Of a stretch of 64,000 nucleotides of DNA, positions 13,441 through 24,375 are shown one piece after another (within the stretch, counting starts at the first letter, position 1; each line of letters starts with the position of its first letter). The DNA lies in NCBI RefSeq assembly GCF_036370855.1, contig NC_088100.1:106870387-106934386 (forward strand), given 5' to 3'. Below the pieces are notes generated by a model. The model searched no databases. It saw nothing but the letters and a program-made list of their open reading frames with translations, and was not told the origin of the DNA. The position numbers and the translations under genes are program-made. This DNA is from Dromaius novaehollandiae (taxonomy: Eukaryota > Chordata > Aves > Casuariiformes > Dromaiidae).

Positions 13441-14577
13441 AAAAATGTCTAAGGGCTAAGTGGTGTATTGAAATCCCCGTGAAGCTGATCCCAGCTTCCA
13501 GTTTTCTTTTCAGAGGGAGTTTTGCATGACTGTGGACTACAGCATCAAGGCCACCTAAGACATTAGGTGCCAAGATGTGTTCAAATTTTTGAAGCAAACG
13601 TGCAGAGGTCATTATAAATGGCTTCTGGGAAGATGTGGGAAGCTATAAAGCAGGAAGAAGAGTTGGTTTTGAGACAACCAGTAATTTAATGTTCTGCAGA
13701 GGGTCATCAGTAAAATATAGAGAGTACTGTGGTTGAGTCTAGACAGCACTTGTACTGAGCTATACTTGTGGTATGACACATTGGCACCTCTCATAAGCTG
13801 CTATTTTATTCTCCAGCATCTCATCTTTCATTAAAAGAAATACAGAAAAATAGGAAAAATGTGCATACAAATAAAAAGGCATGGAGGCTGGATGGAAAGC
13901 AGAGATGAGCCTGCACAGAGCTTGGAACACTGTCACTGAGAGGTCAGAGAAGTTAACTCAGCAATGATAGATGAAATATCAACATTTTGACTGCTATATT
14001 TGCTTGTGTAATGGCTGGATGCATGGGATAGGCACACCCTGCAATCACACCCCGGCTGACAGGGAACAAAAGATCTTTGGTAGTTTCAGAACATAGGCAC
14101 ACAATGGCTAAGCCCCAGTTTTGAAAGCAAAATCCAGAAGAGAGGGGTAACAGCAGCCATTACACCAGCATATTTTTGTCACACAAGAAAGGAGAGACAA
14201 GATCAGAGGTCTTCCTTACTCACTGCAACTTGCCATCTCATGGAAATATGATTTTCTTCCTCCCATGAAGAGAGGACCAATCCTTCAGTGTCTACTAAAG
14301 CTCCCAGACGTGTTTGATATATTAGGCAAAACCGGAGTTCTGCCTTCTTAACCCTCCCCCCCCCCAACCCAGTGAGGATAATAGTTCAGAAGGGTGTAGA
14401 AATTACTGAGAGGGGTCAGTTCCATGTGGAATTTTATTTGGAAGAAAAGTATGTTTCTGACAGAATACCAGCAGCATTTTTTTTTGTATTATTAGACAAT
14501 AAAATGTAATGCACTGCACTCCAGCTTTAATAGAGAAGCTTCACAACCATATTATAAACAAGAACATTAGCAGTTTT

Positions 14578-14609
14578 ATCATCTTGTTCCAGGTAATCAT
14601 CTTGTTCCA
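14578..14609 (+). repeat. 18-bp-period tandem duplication
   Basis: ATCATCTTGTTCCA occurs at 14578 and again at 14596, exactly 18 bases apart. The linking bases differ slightly. Confidence 0.8.
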
Positions 14610-15602
14610 TATAATTATTAGCTCTTGCTTCTTGGATGAAGTAATCTTTTAAAATCTGTTTCTATTTAATTAGTCACATTCCCTGCTGACTGCCACAGGC
14701 ATCTCCTGTGCAGGTGTAGTCTTGAAGCTGTACGTTCAGTTTCAGGAGCAATTCCAAACACGAGCTGCTCAGGATGGAATCAGCAGTAGAAACCCTTTTC
14801 TGAATCAGTGTTACCACTTAAGAAAAAAAAAAAGATGATATCCTCTCAGGCTGTGTGACAAGTAATGCAGCTTACTCCTGAGCAGGAAACCAACCAAGCA
14901 AAGAGACCTGGTCATGGGTAGGAAAAAGGATAAACATTTTAAAGACAGAGAAGAAAAGAGGGCAAGCTGTTCTTCTCAGCACTGCCACTTCAGCCTGACT
15001 TTTATTGTTATGCTTAGTGCTGGAAAATCTTGATCTTAGCTCCCATTGAAGTTATCTGGAGTTTAGGTGTACTGAAGTACACTTTAGGGGTAGATACTAC
15101 TTCAGAAGAAGGTCCTAATAAATTGATGAAGAGGCAGGACTCCAAATGATTAATGACCTGGAGGTGGGCTTTATATTCCCACTGACTGAGGGAAAAGTCC
15201 TGTGATTGCACATGAACAGCCATATCCTGCCCTCAGTCCATGCTGATCAGCTCCACGTGATCTGGAGATTTAATGCCAATGAAAAGGACATGCATTAAAA
15301 CTGACAGCAGTGTGTGACCGCTCCCAGGATTTCAGTCCATTTCCTGACTGGATGGGCTTTTTTAAGCAGAGAGCAATGGCAGTTCTGACTGTCACGGAAA
15401 GAAGAGACAGGAAAAGGGAATATAGGATGTGGGCAAAAGTTGTGGCTTTATTATATTCCACAGTGAAACAGAAATCAGTCTGTGAGAGCACCTGTACTAC
15501 ACTATAAAAGTAGGGAACAATCAAAATAGAGTGACTGTACTGTACCCTTTTGACTAACCACAGCAAAGAAAGCCAGTTTCCAGCCTTCTTTCATTTACAA
15601 AC

Positions 15603-15628
15603 CACATATATCAATCACATATATCAAC
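15603..15628 (+). repeat. 13-bp tandem duplication
   Basis: CACATATATCAAT is followed directly by CACATATATCAAC, identical at 12 of 13 positions. Confidence 0.85.
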
Positions 15629-17289
15629 CTGCCTAGTACACGAAGATTACACAAGCTTGCAACATCTACATTAGAAAACACAAAGGCATATATTCAGTTC
15701 TATCTGCCATCATGATCCAGCAGTTTCCAGAGTCCAATGCAACAGGTGACTGGGAATTAAAAAAGAGGAGCAGAGATATTCATTTTAACTTGACTGGACA
15801 CCATGAACAGATCCTGAGGGCAGGGGAGGGTTCCCAGCACCTTGTCCCGGATCTTCCCAGTTGTCACCTCAGTACAATTGTGCCTACTCTGAAGCACCCA
15901 AACACTGATTTTAACAAGAGGATAAGAGCTCAGTATTTTAGGGCACAGCCTGAGCTTTCAATGGTATCTGACTTAGACAAAGTAGTAACCATGTGCTAAA
16001 AAATAGAAGTCATTTTAAAAAATGGAGCCTGTGACTTTCAAAGGAGCTGACAAAGTGTTTACCTTAGACCACAAACTCCATAGAATAAAAATTCTCCATT
16101 ATAGCTGTTCAGCTTATCTGTTCAGTTTTTAAAATAGATCTCTGTAGTCTTGTCTGGGAGTTTCACGTGGGACTTTGGAAATCAGTTTCTGCTTTCCATC
16201 TCCTAGTGCTGCTTTTATAGGAGCATGTGTTTCCCCTGGTATTGGTCCAGCTCTTTCACCCCTTACTGTTACACAGTATGCTTTGGTTAGTGGTAATTCA
16301 GCTCCAATCTTTTAATCTCCAGAAGCAGCTGATTTTCTTTAGGTGGTGTAAGGAGAGACTTTGGCGATCCTCTGGAAAGGAGAGGCTGGGTAGGTAGGTC
16401 AAATTCTGGTCTATATTCACAGCTAGAACAAATAGCCTAGGGTGAAGGGAATCCTCCTCTGCTCCACAAAGCTTGTTCCCCTGACCCATGCCATAGAAAC
16501 AGAACAGTCCTTTGAAAGTATTCCACAGTCCATAATAACTTTTCCCACATCAGGAAGGGGTTTGGCAGAGATACTGGCATTGGCTGTGCCATTATTCTTT
16601 CTTTGACCCTCTTCCAAAGCATCCTTGTGTTAGAGAAGTCAGCGTTCACTGAATGCCCCTTCGCAGTGTGGAAAGGGGAGAAAACGATGAGGGGGGTCTC
16701 TGTCTCCTGTCTCTTCTCCCTCCTCATTGCTGCTGCACTTGGGTCTGGTAGGGGTAAAAGCCAATCTTCATATGACAGTATCATAATTATTACTAGTCTT
16801 GGATGATACCCCAAAATGACATCAAGCTCACTAGAACATACAATAAGTCATTAAGAGGATTAAACCTAACTTAAGCTCTTTCTAACTGTCAATACCTATT
16901 GCCTACATACTTGCATCTGAAACAGAGGAAACTATTCTCTGTCGGTTAGAGTCTGTTCTCATTTCTACTGAAAGAATTTCACAGACGCAAATCCATTGGT
17001 TTCAGGAGAGATGCTCTTTGTTTAAACTAGCACAAAAAGGATGAGAATCAGGTCCTTAATATTAATATACTACCCTTCTGCTTGACTGCCCACCCTCATT
17101 CCCTATCCCCATGATAAAGACATTGATGCTGGTGTGATTTCTGAATGTTGTTAAATGGGGGGCCTACTCAATTAATTTTATTGCAGGGGTATTGGTAGTA
17201 TACTGCTGTGTGTATGCTGTTGGCCTAACTGAATGACTGTTAGGCCCCTATACTACTTTTTCTATATTTTTTCTTCAATGTACACCTGA

Positions 17290-17650
17290 CAGTATCTGAG
17301 CACTTCAAAAGCATACAGGGGTTCAACCTCCCAGTGGCCTTGTGTGATGGGATAGTATCATTATCCCATTTTAGAGGGGATTAAGTATTCACACTGCCTA
17401 CCTTTAAGCTTCCAGCTTGGCACATAGGAGCCTAAGGCTCCTTATAGAATCAGTTAGGGCTCACAGCCACCTAAATTAGGTATTCTGAATAATCACAAAG
17501 AGATTAAACCCCTGACTTTCAAGCATAGCTTCTGATTCAGGGATATGCCATTTCTGATTGTTTTGGGGGCATCCTGACCTTGATTTGCACATGGGAAAAA
17601 TAACAGCTACCAGAGACTTCAGTTGGGGTTGTAAGCATTGAAGGTCAGGC
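17290..17650 (+). repeat. Cluster of three ancient repeat fragments (MIR-like then MITE-like)
   Basis: Bases 17290-17385 read CTGAGCACTTCAAAAGCATA, then CCTCCCAGTGG, then ATCATTATCCCATTTTAGAG, the order of a MIR/CORE-SINE tail. Bases 17415-17490 contain TAGGAGCCTAAGGCTCC and CACCTAAATTAGGTATTCTGA, resembling old sauropsid palindromic elements. Bases 17511-17650 are bounded by CCTGACTTTC and its near-inverse GAAGGTCAGG, with ACAGCTACCAGAGACTTCAG inside, resembling another such MITE. The boundary inverted repeats are seen directly; family names are inference. Confidence 0.45.
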
Positions 17651-20600
17651 CTCAGGTCAACAAATACAACCAAATCAGAAGCCACTTTTGAAGACAGGAC
17701 CTACAACTTTCTTCCAGAGGAGGTCTGAGATAAATAGGGATGGCTCCCCTACATTTTGAGCCCAAATGACACATCTCAACCACAATACAGTCCTTTCCTT
17801 TTAATGGGAGAAGTTGCAGAAAAGTGTGAAAGCTGCAAGTCAAACCAAAGTATTTCATATGTTTTTTTAACCACTAGTGCAAACCTTAGAAAAAGAATGT
17901 TTGGTAAATATGGTAGAGAACTTCTCTGGCTGGGAAGCTACTACCACTAAAAGAGGAGGAAAATTATTGGGGATAGGGGAATATGTTTGGCTTCTTCCTA
18001 CAGATGAATCACTTGTTCATAATGACAAAGTTATAAATAAGCATTTTAGTTTCTTGATCTGTAATTATTGAATTTTTTCTGTAAAATGTTCTTGTGGTTG
18101 CCCTATCTGTCTCTGAGAAGCACAGTTTTATCGATCATTATGGAGTTAACTACTGCACTACTCTTTAGCGTAGATTTGGTTTTTAGCTTTTCTCTCCAGT
18201 TTTTTCTTTTTAATATTGTCTTTTGCTTTCCCAGAAATTCTACCTGTTCTGCTTAATATTGTGTTCTGTCTTTTCTGCAGTGAAAAATATTTCTCAAATA
18301 CTGTAAGCTCTATCATGTGCTGGGCCATGCAAGTAAGATACCACACATATATTCACTTTATATATTTGGTACACCAAGCATCAGTCACTGCTTTAATCTG
18401 GAAACTTGCACAGTCTAAAGTAGCTTTATGTAATGAAAGAACAGGCAAAAAGCTGAACTTTAAGGCTAAGATGTGTCTTGTGTACTCAGAATGCAAGGAA
18501 AACACAATTCAGTGAATGAAATACCACATAACTGCAATAGTCAATACTGCTGGATCTCAGTGTAGAACTGAGGTCTACCTGACAATTAAGGTGAAATATC
18601 ATAAAAACTGACAAACCAAAAGCTATATGATAGGCTGTGATAAAATAAGGTTGAGAAAACTATTTTTTTCTTCCTTTCTCTTCAGTTACTTTAATCTCAG
18701 GCAGTGCTACTAAGAATGGTGGATAAAAAATAGTCAGACAGAATCATGGCATTTTCTTAGGACTTTCATTTTTCTTTGAATTATTAATGCAAAAGCAAAA
18801 ATAATAACATTCACATTAAGCTTTATGAAGCATCTCTTGATGTAAACAAACAAAAACAGAAACAGTAGGGAATCCTGAAGTTGCTGGCCTAGACTACTTG
18901 ATAATGTATAAACAAGAGCCCTTTGAAAAGACTTCTACAAATCCTTAATAAGTCCCTATATCTTAGGAAATCCTGTGTTGAATAACTGAATGAAATGTAA
19001 AAATGTAAATGTTCATATTTGAAGTCAAAAATGAACCCCAACTTTTCTTGTGAAAATAGTCCAAGTTCCTTAATCTCTCCTTCCTGAGCAAGCAGAAAAC
19101 TACCTGCGTCTGGGATAGAAGAAAACTTCACAGGCACCAAATCAGTAGGTTTCCTGTCTCTGTTTTTAAGGTCACCTGACTAGAAAGAAATTATTTTAAG
19201 CCAAATTGTCCTTTCTCTTTCTCTATCCCTTTCCTTCTTTAGGATGTTGAAAGGAGGTCTGAGAAGATTTCACCTCCAAATCATACTGCCTTCCTTCCTT
19301 TCTGCTCATATTATCTGGATTGTCAGTTCTGGGTCTTCATTAGCTTTGCATGAACATCTGTTGGCTGTATGTAGGATGTATGTCAATACTTCTCGCAGGT
19401 TAGTTAAAATCGCCAGGAGGAGGTTGAGGTGAAGGGAAAGATGTATAGTGCTGGATAGCTTAATACCAGAGACTTTCTTCCTCCAACTTGTTTGCTACTT
19501 TAAAATCCAAACAGTAAAATGCATTTTAGGAGAATATATAGAAGGAATGACACAGAGCTGTCATTCCCTCACTCCTTGTAAGCTAGCACCACTGAATGAA
19601 TGAGTGCTGATGTGATGCAGTCAGTGATGCAACTATAGTCCTCTTAATTATTCTGTGGCTACATCTAGGCCTCGATTAGGGCAGAAAGGAAGACAGCGCA
19701 TTTCAGATATTTAAAAAAAATCTGTCTTTCAATTTTTGTTTTTTCCCTCTCAATTGCAGGTCATATTCAATTTGTATTCTGTAAGTGGAACAGTAACTTG
19801 TCCTACTTTCTCACCTTCAGAAACATTCGGACATTTTGAAGAAGTTGTGCTGGTCATATCTGTCATCACTTGTTTTCTTAGCTTTTTAATTAAAAACTGA
19901 CAAGATGAAGAAGATTGAATATGCAGTTCTCAGTGATAGATTCATAGGAAGTTTATCGAAATAATTCTTTATGAGTGGAGTTTCTTTGTTATTCAACCAA
20001 AAGGAGAACACATAAGCCATGAACATGTTCTCGGATTCTGAGTATTAGTCACGATAGAGTGAAAGTATTCATTTGAAGTGCTGATGACATTTGGCATGAT
20101 AGATCCCATTTTAAAATCAATCTAGTGGATTTATAGTTTCCCAAGGCAACTGGTCACAACTAATGCTATATAACTGCTTTCAAGGTAAGAGTATCAGACA
20201 GTGCCCATGTTTTTTATCTCCTCTTCACTGCTGCAGATAGTGCAGCCTTGGGGGGCATGAGAAGAGACACAGAGCAGAAATTTGACATTATCCAGTTGTC
20301 TGACAAATCAGATGACTAGTAGAGTTGTTAGAACAAAAAGTTGGGATAGGCAAATGATTTATAACACAGTTAATGATCTATGTGGAGTTTCTGGAATGTA
20401 GAGTCAGTCAGTGGCATGTTTTATGAGACTGATACATTGCTCACCTTTAGCAGTAACTCCTTATATTTGTCTTAATTTTTTCTGTTAAAATTATCTACAC
20501 AAGGCTTTCAGAAGACATCAGCAGCAGTTGAAAATGATGTTTCTACAATATATATTTCTGTGGTGATTTGTTCAACTTCCTATTTAACTCTCTTCCACTT

Positions 20601-22296
20601 TATTAATCATTTGGCAAAACACAATTGCCACAATATTTTTTGTTCCCATAACTCTAAATGTTCATCACATTACTTCATCAAATGATAATGAGAGTTTATT
20701 TTTGCAGAAGGGAGCAAAATGTCCTCTTTAAGAATGCTAAAATGAAATTAGGTGTTACCATATACCTGTATACCATCACTTCAGATTTCACAATGCAAAA
20801 CAGGCCACTGTATTATCTAATGTTGCAGACAGAGTTAGCTGACACAGTGGTAGAAGCCCCATTACCAATTGACTCCAATTTTCCTATAACTAATGCAATG
20901 AAGCTGCATGAAAGATTTTAAGGAAAGCTTAGTGTATACAGCTTATCTGTGATTTTTAATACACCAAAGGTTTACTCCTGGATTGTAACAGGAGATAATG
21001 CATGCATTGGTCATGTAGCTTTAGGTCTCCAGAAAATACCCAATATGTGAACAGAAGATTACTGAAAGTGTATTTTTTCATTGTGAAACAAGGAGCAGTC
21101 TGCTGTAAACTTGTAAGTATTCAGTCCTAAGAATCCTGAACTACCAGCTCTTTTAATAGAAGTGCTGACTGTAAAATTGCACTGTATGGTTAGTGATTGT
21201 CACAAGCGGGGATATGAAATGGTGTATCACAGTCCTGCATGGTGTAAGGAATAAAGTTAAATCATCACGTGATGCGTTAGAGTTTGAAATCAATTTTAAC
21301 AGGTAAAAGGAACATTAGCACAGCAAAAAATACGTGTCTTGCAAAGTTTATAAGAAATTTACTGTCAGGGAGTGATTAGCAAAAGAAAGTAAATTTCAAT
21401 GGTCTTGAAGAATTTCTGTACTTAGAACCACATCCTCCATACCTCTGTTTGCAACAGCTGTGGCTATAGCTCACAGGCTCTAAGACAGGCCACAGGCACT
21501 GTCACCTCACGCTACACAGCGCTGCGGTATGCAAGTGTTAGCAAGCTGTGGTTAGGGCTGGTCCTTGCCAAGCTCCTTAAGCTAGGTTTAGATAAGCGCT
21601 GGAGGACTCAGGGTCAGCACTTCACACAAGGCTATTTTGCAGTCTGTAAAGATACCAGGTTAGAGTATTATGTGTGAATTTACTACTATTTGACATTTCA
21701 AATAATACTCATTACCAGTATTGTAGCAACTATGCCCCACTGTGTCTTTTCTAGGAGATAAGGTTTTGCTGGCATTTGCACAGACCTTCACAATCAGAAG
21801 TATCACCAGAATGCAGACACTTTAGGAACACTTTCAAGACAAATAAGGAATAATTAATACACTGTGCTGGCTACTCTAACAAGGCAAAGCTAGAGACTTC
21901 CAGAAAAATGCCCAAGAACAAGCTGGACCACCGTTTTGCAAGTACTGCAGGCAGAGAATCTGAATGTTATGTGTGGTTATCTATTCACAGAGCACCCAAG
22001 ACAACAGAGCAGGCACTGAAGAGAGCAAAACAAACAGCATAAAACCCACTGAAAGATCCTTTGATCTCGTGTATGCATTGGGATTCAATCAGGAGGAGAC
22101 TTGTGAGGGCAGCCAAAACTGCAAAACTCAGCAGAGCTGAAAATTGCACAAGAGCCTCGTACAAGCAGAAATACTGAAGCTACCATGAAAGACAGCCACA
22201 CCGATTCTACCAGCCAAGTTGAAAAGGCCTCAATAGGCAACTCAGACTTCACAGAGGTTTTAAATAACTTTTTACTTTTACAGTGTTCCACTGCCA
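17651..22296. other. Intergenic region, no gene recognised
   Basis: AT-rich sequence with short chance open frames only. I see no CR1 3' end, LTR or RNA gene. Confidence 0.6.
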
Positions 22297-22321
22297 TGTT
22301 AGAAGGAGCCTCCTTCTAACA
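22297..22321. repeat. Perfect 12-bp inverted repeat with 1-nt spacer (cruciform-prone)
   Basis: TGTTAGAAGGAG at 22297-22308 and CTCCTTCTAACA at 22310-22321 are exact reverse complements separated by a single C. With so small a loop it could form a cruciform, or be a dimer-binding site. It has no T tract that would make it a bacterial-type terminator, and no gene is adjacent. Confidence 0.9.
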
Positions 22322-23353
22322 GTTCAACACTAAACATTTTTCCTTAGTGTATTCAAAATGGAGTCCTCATCAAAGCCTTAAAATTTTAAAGCTTTATTAG
22401 CCGCACTGTTAAGACCCCACCTGACCCGCAATGCTTTTTTCTTATACTCCTCTTTCCCAAACTGTTTCTTGTTCTCTTTTCCATCTGTCACTGACCACAT
22501 CCCCATCATCAATCCACTCGGCTTGCCAGCAACCCAAAGATTAAAAAACACATAACATGACAACTGTGTTCATTGTAGCATCACATAAAGTGAAAAAAAA
22601 AAAGTAAGGACTGAGAAGTTGGGAAAGTTTTGAGCTCATGGTTCCATAATGCACTCAGCTTTTGATAAAGTTGATACTTCATGAAGAAAATGCCTCAAAT
22701 TAGGCCGAATCAGAGGCATTTTACTAGGGGCTGATGGCCATACAAGTTGCTATTTTTGACCTACAGATGTCATAAAAGAGATCTTAAAGCAAAAATAGCA
22801 TGATAGTGACAACGCAAAGCTCAACTGTCCTTCTGGACTAAAATAGCCTTCTAATCTAGTGCCAACAAGAAAGACACCATTGTGACAAAGTACTTTCTCT
22901 TGTACAAGGCCTTTGTAAGGCTGCCTTTCTGATTCCTGAGGCTTCCCCTCATTGTAATATCCTCCTATACAAGGAGAACCAGTGATACAAAGGAATTACT
23001 AACCTGCTGACTAATGTCCTCTGTTTAAATGAAACCCTGTTGTCCCTCCACACTAATTACCCCTCACCTTGCCATATTCTAAAACATCTCACCATTGTTA
23101 CATGAAGACCTACAGTAAACAGAAGCAATTCGGATTACATCTTACTACCTCGACAGAACTCCAGAGTGTGAACTGGAGAAGGGGTAGTGTTAAGGGAGCA
23201 GAAACATTTCATTGCAATTGTCATGGAGACTGGCATTAAGAAATTATCATCTTAGCCCCCCTCCTTTTCCTTTTGATCCGCCTCAGCCCTTTTGATGCTT
23301 TGGCTCCCACAGCACAGTAGGTATTACACACAGAAGGATTGGCCAACATCTAG
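22322..23353. other. Intergenic region, no gene recognised
   Basis: No gene identified. A pyrimidine-rich run ending in TTTGGCTCCCACAG (about 23304-23317) looks like a splice acceptor and lies just upstream of the coding-like segment at 23354. However, the frame of that segment is stopped at 23351-23353, so the two do not join simply. Confidence 0.4.
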
Positions 23354-23524
23354 TTCAAAAAGAAAGAGGAGCAAGAGAAGGATCTGTTCCAGGAACTGCT
23401 GGATCTAACCCAACAGAAGGCCCTAAAGCATTTCCCGGAGAATCCTCAGAGGAATGAAACGGAGCTCATTGCCTTGGAAAGAGCCCTGACACAGACGTTG
23501 CAGGGGAAGAATGTTACAGATTAA
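23354..23524 (+). pseudogene. Coding-like segment of unknown origin, ending in TAA
   Basis: A frame of 56 codons from after TAG (23351-23353) to TAA (23522-23524) has no ATG at its start but looks protein-like. It begins FKKKEEQEKDLFQELLDLTQ, continues with QKALKHFPENPQRNETELIA and ends ALTQTLQGKNVTD. It is charged and likely helical. I do not recognise the protein. The words ELIAL..AL loosely recall retroviral RNase H, but the catalytic TDGS motif is absent, so this is weak. It could be a decayed retrocopy, a retroelement fragment or a last exon. Two AATAAA signals lie 0.8 kb downstream (24328 and 24358). A frame of this length is possible by chance. Confidence 0.25.
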
Positions 23525-24327
23525 CTTCTTTTGTGATCAGAGCTGATGACTGCATCCCAGAGTATTGTGCTCTACAGAAGATACACCATTCAGGGGCGGT
23601 CAGAGGGCCTTCCCACAGCACACAATATTCAGTCCCACACCCCCAAAAATGGAAGAGAACAAATGCATCACCTGCTTTGGTGGTTCTTAACTGGCTTGAT
23701 TTGCAGACCTCTAACACTCTTCCAGTGGAGGTCCGGATTTGTATACAATTAACTTAAACTCTCTGCTTTTTTTATTACTTACCTACATAGACTACTAAAA
23801 AAGGCCAATACACCAGAGGCTGCTTATTCAAGAAACAACAGACTGCCTATATTTTTACATTTATTTTCTGTTATTATTTATCTCAAATAAATTCATTCTG
23901 ATACAACTCGGTTGCAAAATTTCATTGCAGTACAACCTATAAATAGCATAATATCCTTCCATGCTGTTAATTCCAAATATGACTAAATGCAAACACATAT
24001 CCTTGGTTACACAACATTCTTCTCCTCCAACTATTCTCTGGTCTTTAAATGGGAGTGTAATGCCTCCCTGATTCCGTTTCCTTGACCGCATGAGGCAGTT
24101 TGCCAGCATACCCTCTTTGGCTTACATACGTCCAAAAGATCTCTTGACCTCCGGTTCAACATGGTCCTTCAGAATCTTCCTCCTACATTCATAATGTGCA
24201 AAAAACATCAAGCAGCTAGCACACCAGACTCATGAGGCCAAGAAACACAGGCTTTTACACAGGGACCTTTTGTCTCTCAGCAAGGACAACGTGTCCTTTC
24301 TTTACACAGTTTGAAGTGCAGTACCCC

Positions 24328-24375
24328 AATAAACTCTTGTATTGCTTATGCATTGCTAATAAACTTTTATGCATT
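24328..24375 (+). other. Duplicated poly(A)-signal motif
   Basis: AATAAACTCTTGTATTGC is followed by TTATGCATTGC, AATAAACTTTTATGCATTGC, an imperfect tandem duplication that gives two AATAAA hexamers 30 bp apart. It might be the 3' end of a transcript or LTR linked to the coding-like segment near 23.4 kb, but AATAAA is common in AT-rich DNA. Confidence 0.3.

Larger units (their letters stand above)
13441..17282. other. Intergenic region, no gene recognised
   Basis: This stretch holds only short chance open frames, a C10 run at 14356-14365 and two small tandem duplications (14578-14609 and 15603-15628). The phrase CTCCCATTGAAGTTATCTGG near 15050 recalls the centre of old sauropsid MITEs. Confidence 0.6.

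Noticed and set aside
23354..23524. Retroviral RNase H match suggested by ELIAL..AL
   Set aside because: Only a few residues agree and the catalytic TDGS region that should precede it is absent. Kept only as a coding-like segment of unknown origin.
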